64,000 bases of DNA from Streptomyces kanamyceticus (GCF_008704495.1 NZ_CP023699.1:8184001-8248000); one strand, 5' to 3'. Positions 17,546-28,656 are shown, counted from the first letter of the stretch. The notes: generated by a model from the sequence alone, not told the origin. Numbers and translations: made by a program.

Positions 17546-18738
17546 TCACCAGGCGTACCGGACTCGCGGCCACCGCCGCTGCGCTGCTCGGCGGGGCGGT
17601 GATGACGACGGAGGCGAGGGCGTCCGAGTCCCGCGCGCGCCGCTCGGACCCTGCCGGGTCCGCGCTCCAGAAGAACGTCGAAGCCGTCAGGGACGCCGGA
17701 GTGTCCGGTGTCATCGCCGAGGTGCAGAGCGCGCACGGGAGCACGAGGGCCCGCGCGGGTGTCGCCGACCTCGCGTCGCGGGAGCCCGTGCCCCAGGACG
17801 CGTACTACCGGATCGGCAGCGACACCAAGACCTTCACCGCCACCGTCGCCCTCCAACTCGTCGGCGAGGGACGCCTGAAGCTCACCGACACCGTCGAGCG
17901 GTGGCTGCCGGGGGCCATCAGGGGCCACGGCAACGACGGCCGCCGGATCACGGTCGCCAACCTGCTGCGGCAGACCAGCGGTCTCAACGACTACTTCGCC
18001 GTCGGCGCGGACCCCGGCGAGTTCACGCCGGATGCCTACCGCCGCAACCGGTTCCGCGCGCAGCGCCCCGAGGAGCAGCTGGCGGCGGCCGTCGGCGCAC
18101 CGCCGCAGTGGCTGCCCGACGCCGACGACCCCGCGGGGGAGCGGCGCTGGGGATACTCCAACACCAACTACGTCGCGGCCGGACTGGTCATCGAGGCGGT
18201 CACGGGGCATTCCTGGGCCCAGGAGGTGCACGAGCGGATCATCGAACCGCTCGGCCTGCGCCACACGTTCACCCCGGGCACGTCGCCGTACCTGCCGATG
18301 CCGACCGCCACCGCATACACGTACTTCCCGAAGGAGACCCGCCCCACCGACACGACCGTCGCCCAGGGCGGGGGAGCGGACGGCTGCGTCATCTCGACGA
18401 CCCACGACCACGCGCTGTTCCTGCGCGCCCTGTTCGACGGGCGGCTGCTGCGCCCGGCCCAACTGGCGGCGATGCGCCGGACGGTGCCCGCCCCCGACTG
18501 GATCGCGGCGCCCGGTGTCCGCTACGGGCTCGGCATCGCCTGGCGCCCGGTGGCGGGGATCGGCGAAGGCATCTGGTTCCACGGCGGGACCAGCCTCGGC
18601 TGCGTCTCCGAGTGCGGTGTCACCGGGGACGGTGCCAGGGCCGTGACCAGCGCCGCGTTCACCGTACGACTCGGCGGCCCGGAGTCGGATGAGCAGGCGG
18701 CGCGGACCCTGCGGATGGTGGAGGCGGCGCTGCGCTGA
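17542..18738 (+). CDS. Secreted serine hydrolase, class C beta-lactamase/DD-carboxypeptidase type
   Basis: A 398-residue exported penicillin-binding-fold hydrolase. Signal peptide: MITRRTGLAATAAALLGGAV, possibly Tat-dependent. The three active-site motifs are present: SxxK in YRIGSDTKTFTA, YxN in GYSNTNYVAAG, and the HGG triad in FHGGTSLG. It resembles Streptomyces D-alanyl-D-alanine carboxypeptidases and esterase-type beta-lactamase homologues; peptidoglycan or small-molecule hydrolysis are both possible. Its ATG overlaps the TAP stop codon. Its 3' end overlaps the convergent MFS gene by 80 bp. Confidence 0.88.
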   Translation: MITRRTGLAATAAALLGGAVMTTEARASESRARRSDPAGSALQKNVEAVRDAGVSGVIAEVQSAHGSTRARAGVADLASREPVPQDAYYRIGSDTKTFTATVALQLVGEGRLKLTDTVERWLPGAIRGHGNDGRRITVANLLRQTSGLNDYFAVGADPGEFTPDAYRRNRFRAQRPEEQLAAAVGAPPQWLPDADDPAGERRWGYSNTNYVAAGLVIEAVTGHSWAQEVHERIIEPLGLRHTFTPGTSPYLPMPTATAYTYFPKETRPTDTTVAQGGGADGCVISTTHDHALFLRALFDGRLLRPAQLAAMRRTVPAPDWIAAPGVRYGLGIAWRPVAGIGEGIWFHGGTSLGCVSECGVTGDGARAVTSAAFTVRLGGPESDEQAARTLRMVEAALR

Positions 18739-20191
18739 CGGGGGGTGGGGTGTCCGTCGCGTCCGTCCCCGCGGCCGCGGCGGTCTCCGCGTTCCGGCGC
18801 GGCAGCCGGGCCGCCACCAGCGCGCCGAGCGCCGCGACCACCGCGAGCACCGTGAGCGTCGGGCCCATCGCGGCGACGAAGTCCCCGTCGCTCCAGTGGG
18901 GCGCCGTGGCGCCGGGCCGCGTGGTGGCGGGGGTGAGAAGGGTCATCAGCGCCGTCGCGAGGGCGACGCCGAGTGCGGGGCCGATGTTCATGGCGGTCTG
19001 CTGGAGCCCGCCCGCGACTCCGGCGTCGCCCACCGGTGCATGTCGTACGGCCACGGTGGTCGCGGCGACCATCACGGTGCCGAACCCGGCACCGACGAGC
19101 AGGAACCCGGCGCCGACGGCCCCGGCGGCGGGATCGGGGCCGAGGCGCGACAGGACGAGCACGCCGGCCGTGAGCACCGCCATCGCCGTCATGACCGTGC
19201 GCCGCGGCCCGTGCGCGCGAAGGATTACGGCCGCCAGCGGCGCGGCCACCACCATCAGCACGGCGAGGGGCAGCGCCTGGACGGCGCTGCGCAGCGGGTC
19301 GAGCGCGAGGACGTCCTGAAGGAAGTACGTGGCGACGAAGAGCGCCCCGAACATCGCGGCGGACGCGGCGAGCAGGACGCAGAGCGCCGGGCCGACCGCG
19401 GCGGAGGCGAGCAGTCCGGGCGGCACGAGGGGACCGGGCGTACGCCGCTCGTGCCGGGCGAACGCGCCGCCCGCGACCGCCGTCACCAGGAGCCCCGCCC
19501 AGGTGCCCGCCGTCGGACCGCTCTCCGCGACGGCGACCAGCGTGTGCACGAGAGCGGCCAGGGTCACCGCGAGCAGCACGGCCCCCGGCACGTCGAGCCG
19601 GGGCGCGGGGCCCCGGCGGCGCGGCGCGGGCACCCGGACAAGCAGGGCGAGGACGCCGATCGCCAGCGCGGGCACGACGTTGAGGAAGAAGACGGAACGC
19701 CAGCCCAGGTGGGTGGCGAGCGCGCCGCCGAGCAGCGGGCCCGTGGCGGCCGCGAGGCCGATGGCGCTGGTCCGCAGCGCGATGGGCATGGCGAGCTTGT
19801 CGGGCGGGAACGCGGCTCGCAGCATCCCGAGGGTGGCGGGCTGGAGCAGCGCGCCGCAGACGCCCTGGACGACGCGCAGCGCGATCACCCAGCCGATGCC
19901 GGACGCGAGCCCGATGCCCGCCGACGCGAGCGCGAACCCGAGCGTGCCGACGGCGAAGAGCCGCCGGTGCCCGTACCGGTCGCCGAGCCGCCCCGCGAAG
20001 ACGAGCAGGCTCGCCACGGCGATGAGATATCCGGTGCTGGTCCACTGCACCTGCGCGAACGAGGCGTCCAGATCGCGCTGCAGGACGGGCTGCACGACGG
20101 TCAGCACGGTGCCGTCCAAGGCGACGATCATGGCGCCGACGACGCTGCAGGCCAGGGTGAGGTGGCGCCGGAGCGCAGGGGCGGCCGTCAT
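18659..20191 (-). CDS. MFS multidrug exporter (DHA2, 14-TM type)
   Basis: A 510-residue proton-coupled efflux pump of the major facilitator superfamily. The first helix carries the DHA2-type motif MIVALDGTVLTVVQPVLQRD; motif A is GRLGDRYGHRRLF and motif C-like glycine patterns follow (ATGPLLGGALATHLGWR). About 14 hydrophobic helices are visible, then a Pro/Ala-rich tail of ~45 residues (PPPVSAAPPPPSAGSAPP) that is probably disordered. Its ATG overlaps the TetR stop (ATGA at 20191-20188), so it is co-transcribed with and probably repressed by that regulator. The tail overlaps the 3' end of the serine hydrolase gene on the other strand. Confidence 0.92.
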   Translation of the reverse strand: MTAAPALRRHLTLACSVVGAMIVALDGTVLTVVQPVLQRDLDASFAQVQWTSTGYLIAVASLLVFAGRLGDRYGHRRLFAVGTLGFALASAGIGLASGIGWVIALRVVQGVCGALLQPATLGMLRAAFPPDKLAMPIALRTSAIGLAAATGPLLGGALATHLGWRSVFFLNVVPALAIGVLALLVRVPAPRRRGPAPRLDVPGAVLLAVTLAALVHTLVAVAESGPTAGTWAGLLVTAVAGGAFARHERRTPGPLVPPGLLASAAVGPALCVLLAASAAMFGALFVATYFLQDVLALDPLRSAVQALPLAVLMVVAAPLAAVILRAHGPRRTVMTAMAVLTAGVLVLSRLGPDPAAGAVGAGFLLVGAGFGTVMVAATTVAVRHAPVGDAGVAGGLQQTAMNIGPALGVALATALMTLLTPATTRPGATAPHWSDGDFVAAMGPTLTVLAVVAALGALVAARLPRRNAETAAAAGTDATDTPPPVSAAPPPPSAGSAPPAHPTPGRRVVR

Positions 20192-20777
20192 GAACCCGCC
20201 GGACCCAGGTGCGCGTCGAGCGCGGCCGCGAGCAGCTCGTCGGCGTCCTCGGCCCCCGACGCGAGGCGCAGGCTGCCCCACGCCCACAGCTGCGCGATGC
20301 CGTGCAGGTTCGCCCAGAGCGCGCCCGCGACGACCCGGGCCCCGGGGCCCCCTTCGGACCCCTGGCGCGCCTCGGCGACCAGGCCGACCAGGACGTCGAA
20401 GAGCGGCAGGCTGGTCTCCCGCAGGCCGAGCTGGTTGCTCTCCAGGAGGTCGTGGCGGAACATCAGCTCGAACATGCCGCGGTTGGCGGCGGCGAAGTCG
20501 AGGTAGGCGCGGCTCAGCGCCCGAAGCCGGTCCCGCGCGCTCCCGCTCGCCTCACCCGTCGCCTGCTCCGCCCCGGCCGCCAGCTCGGCGAAGCCCCGCT
20601 GGGCGATGGCGGACAGCAGCGCCACGTGCGTGGGGAAGTACCGCCGGGGCGCCCCGTGCGAGACCCCCGCCCTGCGCGCGATCTCCCGCAGTGTCAGGGC
20701 CTGTACTCCCTGTGCGGCGACGAGTTCGACGCCCACGTCCACAAGCCGGGCCCGCAGCCCGGCGTCCTGTTCGTTCA

Positions 20778-20778
<1 letters not shown>
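20188..20778 (-). CDS. TetR-family repressor of the adjacent MFS pump
   Basis: A 196-residue TetR/AcrR-type regulator. The N-terminal helix-turn-helix is ALTLREIARRAGVSHGAPRRYFPTH (shown in pieces: TLREIARRAG, then SHGAPRRYF); the C-terminal ligand domain contains RAYLDFAAANRGMFELMFRH, typical of the WHG-domain subgroup. It lies upstream of and overlaps the MFS gene. Two tandem 13-bp palindromes at 20778-20813 cover its start region, strongly suggesting autorepression of the tetR-MFS operon. ATG 20778 is used; GTG 20784 would add two residues. Confidence 0.9.
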
Positions 20779-23128
<2,350 letters not shown>

Positions 23129-23166
23129 ACACGCTGTGCCGACGCCTTGAGCTGACGCACGGCATG

Positions 23167-23208
23167 CGCCGCCGCCCCGGCCGGAACCTTCCGGCCGGGG
23201 CGGCGGCG
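23167..23208 (+). terminator. Perfect 42-bp palindromic terminator
   Basis: Two perfect 20-nt arms (23167-23186 and 23189-23208) separated by CC lie between isocitrate dehydrogenase (stop 23128) and the convergent ABC permease (stop 23228). It can stop transcription from both sides. Confidence 0.85.
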
Positions 23209-23227
23209 TACGCGCACCGATGTCTCC

Positions 23228-24040
23228 TCAGGCATCCCGTGCCCGCAGCACCAGCGCGCCCAGAGCGAGCGACACCGCCGCGTACGCGCCGAGCACCCCG
23301 AGCCCCGCCCAGGGCCCGATCGGCAGCCGGTCCAGATCCCGGGTGGCCCGCACCGCGAGGCCCGCCGTCGACGGGGTGAGGCGCTGCGCCCACTTCTGCC
23401 AGTCGGGGTCGGCGAGCAGCCCCGCGAGCAGCGGCAGGGCGTAGAACAGGGCGAGCGCGGAGGTGGCCGCGGCCGCCGTGTCCCGCAGGGCCGTGGCCAC
23501 GCCGAGGCCGACCAGGGCCGCGAGGACCAGATGGAGCACGGAGCCGAAGGCCGCCCGGAGCACGGCCCCTGCCAGGAGCCCCGGCACCGCGAAACCCTCG
23601 TCGGCGAGCAGCTCGCGCCCCGCGAGCAGCGACCCGGCGACGCCGATGGCCGCCGCGGCAGCCGTCAGCGCGCACACCACCGTCGCCTTGGCGGCCAGCA
23701 TCCGCATCCGTCCCGGCTCCGCCGCCAGCGTCGTACGGATGGTGCCCGTGGCGTACTCGCCGCTCATCGCGAGCACCGCGAGGACGACGGCCGCGCCCTG
23801 GCCCACCCACACGCCCGTGAGGCTGAGCTTCACGGTGTCCTCGTGGCACGCGGCCGGATCAGGGCAGTCACCCGCGGACAGCGCCGCGCAGGTCACCGCG
23901 CCCACCGCGACGGTCAGCGCCACCAGGGCGAGCAGCAGCCACCACGTGCTGTGCAGCGTACGGAGTTTGGTCCACTCGGCGCGCAGCGTGCCGAGCCCCC
24001 GGCCGCCGCTCGCGCGAAGCGGCGTGGTCGGCGCCGTCAC
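23228..24040 (-). CDS. ABC transporter permease (ABC-2 type)
   Basis: A 270-residue membrane protein with about six transmembrane segments. It starts with the Streptomyces permease signature [20 protein letters not shown], and has [20 protein letters not shown], the conserved cytoplasmic coupling segment of this exporter class. GTG 24040 overlaps the stop of the preceding permease (GTGA), so translation is coupled. Together with the other permease and the ATPase it forms one exporter, whose substrate is unknown; such operons next to two-component systems often protect against antibiotics or lipids. Confidence 0.88.
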   Translation of the reverse strand: MTAPTTPLRASGGRGLGTLRAEWTKLRTLHSTWWLLLALVALTVAVGAVTCAALSAGDCPDPAACHEDTVKLSLTGVWVGQGAAVVLAVLAMSGEYATGTIRTTLAAEPGRMRMLAAKATVVCALTAAAAAIGVAGSLLAGRELLADEGFAVPGLLAGAVLRAAFGSVLHLVLAALVGLGVATALRDTAAAATSALALFYALPLLAGLLADPDWQKWAQRLTPSTAGLAVRATRDLDRLPIGPWAGLGVLGAYAAVSLALGALVLRARDA

Positions 24041-25548
24041 GCGTCCCGCCTCCGCAGCCGCCACATCGCGGCGCCGAGGACCAGCACGGCGTACAGGGCG
24101 AGCGTCGCGACGCCCGTCCAGGGGCCCTGCGGATAGCAGCTCTCCTCCGGCAGGCACACCGTCGCCACCTGGTCGTAGCGCGGCAGCGTGTTCTGCACGG
24201 CGAACCCCGCGACGGGCGTGAGGCGTTGGATGCCGTGGGCGAGGCCGAGCGGCAGGCCGCCGAGCAGGATCAGCGGCAGCACGAACAGGACGACGACGGT
24301 GGCGATCGCCGCCGCCGTACCGCGCATCAGGGCGCCGAGGCCGAGCGCGAGCACGGCGACCAGGGCCAGTACGGCGGCCGTGCCGATGACGGCGCGCAGC
24401 GCGGGCCCGTCGGTCAGCGAGAGGTCGGCGAAGAGCATCGGCAGGGGATCGCCGCCCTTCAGCTCGGGCGCGCTGACCAGGAACGCGGCGACGCACGCGA
24501 CGAGTCCCGCGACGAACGCGGCGGCGCCGATGACGACGGCCTTGGCGGCGAGCACCCGGCCGCGCCGCGGGCTGGCCGTGAACGTGGTGCGGATCATGTC
24601 GCGCCGGTACTCGGACGTGATGAAAAGGACGCCGAGCGCGGCGATCAGGACGAGCCCCAACTGGGCGCCGTCCAGGGCCATGACGGCGAGGTCGTTCTGC
24701 GGCGGCGCGGGGGCGATGTCGCCCGACCCGGCGAGCGTGAAGGTGCCTTTCGACCGGTCGAGGTCGCCCATCCGCACGTGCGGCTCGCCGACGTCGGTGA
24801 GCCGCCAGTCCGCCGCCCCGGCGCGGCCGTCGAGCGCCACCCGGTCGAAGCGCGCGGCGGACCGCGAGGGGTTCTGGTCAAGGGACATGCTGCCGAACGA
24901 CCGCTCGGCCGACTGGATGTCGGGCGAGGCGACGAACATGCCGACGGGCAACGCGCGCGGCGGTCCTGCCAGTTCGACCGTGCCGACCTCGCGCCAGTGG
25001 CTGCCGTCGGCCGACTCGTACCCGGTGACGGTGGCGCCCGAGCGGGTGAGCCGCAGCCAGCGGGAGGTCCCCGGGGGGACGGCGGAGCCCGCCACGTCAC
25101 GGGAGAATCCGCTCTGCAGGCGCACTCCGTGCCGGGCGGTGAGCATCAGCGCCGCGTACTCGGATCCCGGCCGGGTGCTCTCCTTGATGAGCAGTCCCGC
25201 CTTCGCCCACGGCGGCGTCGCGCTGTCGCCCTGCCCGGCGGGCGCCCCGACGCGGGCGGTGACGCTGCCGTCGCCGGTGAGGGTGCGGTGCACGAAGGGG
25301 AAGTTGTCGACGATCGACTGTCCCTCGGGGCCGGTGGGCGGCTTCCCGCGTCCCCCGTTCGAGACCTCGCTGCCCGAACTGACGGCGGAGAAGAGGGAGA
25401 CGAGGACGGTCACCAGGACCGCGGCGAGCAGGGTGATCCCCCAGCGGCGTACGGTACGCAGCTTGGTCCACTCGGCGCGCAGCAGCTGCGGGAAGCCGTC
25501 GCGGGCGACGGGCACGGCCGAGGCGCGGCGGGGCGTGACGGTGCTCAT
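24037..25548 (-). CDS. ABC-2 permease with a large lectin-like extracytoplasmic domain
   Basis: A 503-residue permease. After the signature [15 protein letters not shown] and a first helix (ITLLAAVLVTVLVSLFSAV, ~30-50) comes an insert of about 230 residues before the second helix (LGLVLIAALGVLFI). The insert has features of a DUF1349/concanavalin-A-like fold: WAKAGLLIKEST, EYAALMLTARHGVRLQSGF, SRWLRLTRSGATVTGYESAD, HWREVGTVEL, MFVASPD. The remaining helices resemble the partner permease (ITSEYRRDMIRTTFTASPRR). ATG 25548 has GGAAGGTG 4 nt upstream, inside a duplicated 26-bp unit. The ectodomain may bind glycan or peptidoglycan, or a substrate; that is inference. Confidence 0.85.
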   Translation of the reverse strand: MSTVTPRRASAVPVARDGFPQLLRAEWTKLRTVRRWGITLLAAVLVTVLVSLFSAVSSGSEVSNGGRGKPPTGPEGQSIVDNFPFVHRTLTGDGSVTARVGAPAGQGDSATPPWAKAGLLIKESTRPGSEYAALMLTARHGVRLQSGFSRDVAGSAVPPGTSRWLRLTRSGATVTGYESADGSHWREVGTVELAGPPRALPVGMFVASPDIQSAERSFGSMSLDQNPSRSAARFDRVALDGRAGAADWRLTDVGEPHVRMGDLDRSKGTFTLAGSGDIAPAPPQNDLAVMALDGAQLGLVLIAALGVLFITSEYRRDMIRTTFTASPRRGRVLAAKAVVIGAAAFVAGLVACVAAFLVSAPELKGGDPLPMLFADLSLTDGPALRAVIGTAAVLALVAVLALGLGALMRGTAAAIATVVVLFVLPLILLGGLPLGLAHGIQRLTPVAGFAVQNTLPRYDQVATVCLPEESCYPQGPWTGVATLALYAVLVLGAAMWRLRRRDA

Positions 25549-25587
25549 CGCACACCTTCCGTAACGGTGCTCATCGCACACCTTCCG
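25534..25587 (-). repeat. 26-bp tandem duplication creating a nine-codon ORF between ABC genes
   Basis: Two copies (25534-25561 and 25560-25587, one mismatch, offset 26 bp) contain ribosome site plus start codon. The upstream ATG (25574) overlaps the ATPase stop and opens MSTVTEGVR, whose stop overlaps the real permease start at 25548. Because 26 is not a multiple of 3 the copy is out of frame with the permease. The ATPase therefore couples to a mini-ORF (25545-25574), which couples to the permease. Confidence 0.85.
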
Positions 25588-26578
25588 CAACTGCGGCATC
25601 GTCTCCGCCGTCGTCCGCGTCCTCGTCCCCGGCCGCGCCTGCCGCGCGCTCCGGCCCCACAGCGGTCTCGTCCGCCGCGAACTGCACCGCGTCCCTGGTG
25701 AGTTCCATGTACGCCTCCTCCAGCGTCGCCCGGTGCGCGGCGACCCCCGAGAACACCACGCCAGCACTGCCGAGCAGCGCCACGACGCGCTCCGCGGGCA
25801 GCAAGGAGACGGTGAGCGTGTCGCGCCCGGTGGCGGCGACGCTCGCGCCCGCCCCCGAGAGGACGGCCATCGCCCGTGCCCGGTCGGCTGTGCGCACCGC
25901 CACCCGGTCCCCGGAAGCGGCGGCGAGCAGCTCGGCCACACCGGTGTCGGCGATCACCCGGCCGCGCCCGATCACCACCAAGTGGTCGGCGGTGTCCTCC
26001 AGTTCGCCCATCAGATGGCTGGAGACGAGCACGGTGCGGCCCTCGGCGGCCAGCGTCCTGAGGAACCCCCGGATCCAGCGGATGCCCTCGGGGTCGAGGC
26101 CGTTGACCGGTTCGTCGAGCAGCAGCACCGGCGGATCGCCGAGCAGCGCCGCGGCGATGCCGAGCCGCTGCCGCATCCCGAGCGAGTAGCCGCCCGCCCT
26201 GCGCCGCGCGGCGCCGCCGAGCCCCACCACGTCGAGCACCTCGTCCACGCGGCGCACCGGCAGGCCGTGCGAGTGCGCGAGCCACAGCAGGTGGTCGCGC
26301 CCGCGCCTGCTGGGATGCACGGCGGCCGCGTCCAGCAGGGCGCCGACCTCCAACAGCGGGGTGCGCAGGGCCTGGTAGCGGCGCCCGCCGATCAGCGCCG
26401 TGCCCTCGTCGGCCGTGTCCAGGCCGAGCAGGATGCGCAACGTGGTCGACTTTCCCGCCCCGTTGGGCCCCACGAACCCGGTCACCTGACCCGGCGTCAC
26501 GTCGAAGCTGAGCCCGTCCAACGCGGCGACGGACCCGAACCGTTTGCGCAACTCCCGTACTTCGATGGTCGCTTCCAT
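25571..26578 (-). CDS. ABC transporter ATPase (DrrA-like)
   Basis: A 335-residue ATP-binding subunit energising the two downstream permeases. Walker A GPNGAGKST, Q-loop region, signature YSLGMRQRLG, Walker B PPVLLLDEPVNGLDPEG and the switch-His segment VLVSSHLMGELE are all intact. The C-terminal ~100 residues are the variable DrrA-type extension (TLEEAYMELTRDAVQF), then an acidic tail ([12 protein letters not shown]). ATG 26578 gives a normal N-terminus MEATIEVRELRKRFG. The stop overlaps an ATG (ATGA) belonging to the duplicated start region. Confidence 0.93.
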   Translation of the reverse strand: MEATIEVRELRKRFGSVAALDGLSFDVTPGQVTGFVGPNGAGKSTTLRILLGLDTADEGTALIGGRRYQALRTPLLEVGALLDAAAVHPSRRGRDHLLWLAHSHGLPVRRVDEVLDVVGLGGAARRRAGGYSLGMRQRLGIAAALLGDPPVLLLDEPVNGLDPEGIRWIRGFLRTLAAEGRTVLVSSHLMGELEDTADHLVVIGRGRVIADTGVAELLAAASGDRVAVRTADRARAMAVLSGAGASVAATGRDTLTVSLLPAERVVALLGSAGVVFSGVAAHRATLEEAYMELTRDAVQFAADETAVGPERAAGAAGDEDADDGGDDAAVAEGVR

Positions 26579-26683
26579 GCGCCCCGCTTCCCTTCCCCCG
26601 AGATTCCCCGTACTCCCCGTCATGGGAAGTGAGGTTAGGGATGCCGAGGGCGCGGGTCGTCACGCGCCGGAGCCGTCTTCGTA

Positions 26684-26699
26684 TCCCTCACGTGAGGGA
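26684..26699. promoter_or_regulatory. 16-bp perfect palindrome between the ABC operon and the two-component genes
   Basis: TCCCTCACGTGAGGGA lies in the 141-bp divergent gap, 20 bp before the kinase start (26720) and 105 bp from the ATPase start. Its position and symmetry fit the binding site of the NarL-type response regulator encoded next to it, controlling itself and/or the exporter. Confidence 0.6.
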
Positions 26700-26719
26700 C
26701 TCCCCGAACGCCCGCGCCG

Positions 26720-27937
26720 GTGACAATGACACCCGTGAAGGCACCCATCACCTGGCGGCGGCCCGGCGGCGCGGGTCCGCCGGAGGCCCCGGTCGTGGCG
26801 GCGGCCCTCCTCGCGCTCGCCGCCGCGGGAGAGGTCCTGCTGCGCGCCGACGGAAGGATCCCGCTGCCGCTCGCGCTCAGCCTCGCCCTCGGCGCGACGG
26901 CCCCGGTCGCGGTGCTCGCGGCACCGGCGCGAGGCAGTGGCCGCAGGACGGCAGGGGCAGCGGCCCTGACGGCGGGCGCCGCCGGGATGCTCGCGCTCGC
27001 CCCCTTCCACGTGCTGACCGCGGCCGGTCTGTGCGGGCTCCTGTTCGCCCTGTACCGGACCGGACGCCACGGCCCCAAGGCGCTCGCCGTGCTGCTCGCG
27101 CTGCCCTTCGTCGGCTACGCGGTCGCCGCGCCGTCCGGCACCGGCACCGCGACCCGCCTCCTCGCGGTGGCGGTCGCCGCCTGCGCGGCCGCCGCGTCCG
27201 GCGCCGGGCTCGCCCGCACCGCCCGTGACACGGCGCTCGCCAAGGGCGCCACCGACCGGGCCATCGCCGACACCCTGCTCGAACACGCGGCACGTGGCGA
27301 ACGGGCGCGCATCGCACGGGAGTTGCACGACGTGGTCGCCCACCACATCTCGATGATCGCCGTGCAGGCCGAGACCGGCAGGCTGACCACCGAGGGCCTG
27401 CCCCCGGCCGGGGCCGAACGCTTCCTCGCCATCGGCGACACGGCTCGCACCGCGCTCACCGAGATGCGCAGACTGCTCGGCGTCCTGCGCGGGGACGCGG
27501 GCCCGGCGGACGTGCCCGAGCGGCGCCCGCAGCCCGGCATCGAGCAGCTCGTCGAGCTCGTCGACGAGGCACGCGACGCGTCGGGCGCGGCGCTGCGGCT
27601 GATCGTCGAGGGCGCGATGCGCCCGGTGGACCCGGGCGTCGAGCTCACCGCGTACCGCATCGTCCAGGAGGCCCTCACCAATGCCCGCAGACACGCGCCG
27701 GGCGCCGCGGTCGACATCGAACTCCGTTACGCCCGCGAGGCGTTGATCCTGCGCGTGCGCGACAACGGACCCGGCCCGAGAACGACCACGGAGGGCGGCG
27801 GCGTTGGGCACGGCCTGCTCGGCATGCGCGAGCGCGCCGCGATGGCGGGCGGCGACCTGCGCGCGGGCCCCGCACACCTCGGCGGCTTCCTGATCGAGGC
27901 GACGTTCCCGACCCCGTCACGAGAGCAGGCCGCATGA
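26720..27937 (+). CDS. Two-component sensor histidine kinase (HisKA_3 / NarX-DesK type)
   Basis: A 405-residue membrane kinase. The first ~165 residues contain five or six hydrophobic helices with short loops (for example LGATAPVAVLAAPARG, VLLALPFVGYAVAAP), so it probably senses within the membrane. The dimerisation/phosphoacceptor helix is ERARIARELHDVVAHHIS (His in ELHD), followed by HATPase: IVQEALTNARRHAPG, LRVRDNGPGP, GHGLLGMRERAAMAGGDL. GTG 26720 is used; ATG 26726 is only two codons in. Its stop overlaps the response regulator start (ATGA). It is divergent from the ABC exporter and probably regulates it. Confidence 0.92.
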   Translation: MTMTPVKAPITWRRPGGAGPPEAPVVAAALLALAAAGEVLLRADGRIPLPLALSLALGATAPVAVLAAPARGSGRRTAGAAALTAGAAGMLALAPFHVLTAAGLCGLLFALYRTGRHGPKALAVLLALPFVGYAVAAPSGTGTATRLLAVAVAACAAAASGAGLARTARDTALAKGATDRAIADTLLEHAARGERARIARELHDVVAHHISMIAVQAETGRLTTEGLPPAGAERFLAIGDTARTALTEMRRLLGVLRGDAGPADVPERRPQPGIEQLVELVDEARDASGAALRLIVEGAMRPVDPGVELTAYRIVQEALTNARRHAPGAAVDIELRYAREALILRVRDNGPGPRTTTEGGGVGHGLLGMRERAAMAGGDLRAGPAHLGGFLIEATFPTPSREQAA

Positions 27938-28656
27938 CCACCCCCGTACCGGACGCCCCCGGACTGACCACCCCCGTACCGGACGCCTCCGCGCCGCTGC
28001 GCATCGTCATCGCCGACGACCACGAGGTCGTCCGCTTCGGCTACGCCGGGCTGCTCGCCACCCAGCCCGACTTCACGGTCGTCGGCACGGCCGCGGACGG
28101 CGCCGAGGCCGTCCGCGTCTGTCGTGAACTCCGGCCCGATCTCGTCCTGATGGACGTCCGCATGCCGGTGATGGACGGCATCGAGGCGACCGGGCAGCTC
28201 GCGGACACGGACACCCGCGTCCTCATCCTCACCACCTTCGACCTCGACGAGCACGTGTACGACGCCCTGGCCGCGGGAGCCGCCGGGTTCCTGCTCAAGG
28301 ACGTCACGGCGGAGCACCTCTTCGACGCCGTACGCGTGGTCGCCGCGGGCGAAGGACTGCTCGCGCCGACGGTGACCCGCCGTCTGATCGCCGAGTTCGC
28401 CCGGATCCGGCCCGGCAGGACGGCGGCCCGCGCGCCCCGTGTCGACGCCCTCACCCCGCGCGAGACGGAGGTGCTCCGGCTGATCGCGGAGGGCCTGTCC
28501 AACCCGGAGATCGCCGCGCGGCTGCACGTCGGCGAGGAGACCGTGAAGACCCACGTGAGCCGCGTGCTCGGCAAACTGGGCCTGCGGGACCGCACGCAGG
28601 CGGTGGTCGCCGCGTACGAGTCGGGCCTGGTGGTGCCGAGGGTTACGGACGGCTGA
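27934..28656 (+). CDS. NarL/LuxR-type response regulator
   Basis: A 240-residue response regulator. Receiver domain (~22-140): acidic pocket IADDHEV, phospho-acceptor D74 in LVLMDVRMPVMDG, switch T in ILTTFD and K in LLKDV. The C-terminal LuxR helix-turn-helix is LTPRETEVLRLIAEGLSNPE then VKTHVSRVLGKLGLRDRTQA. The N-terminus carries a duplicated TTPVPDA segment from a 30-bp repeat. It pairs with the upstream kinase (4-bp overlap) and likely binds the palindrome at 26684-26699. Confidence 0.95.
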   Translation: MTTPVPDAPGLTTPVPDASAPLRIVIADDHEVVRFGYAGLLATQPDFTVVGTAADGAEAVRVCRELRPDLVLMDVRMPVMDGIEATGQLADTDTRVLILTTFDLDEHVYDALAAGAAGFLLKDVTAEHLFDAVRVVAAGEGLLAPTVTRRLIAEFARIRPGRTAARAPRVDALTPRETEVLRLIAEGLSNPEIAARLHVGEETVKTHVSRVLGKLGLRDRTQAVVAAYESGLVVPRVTDG

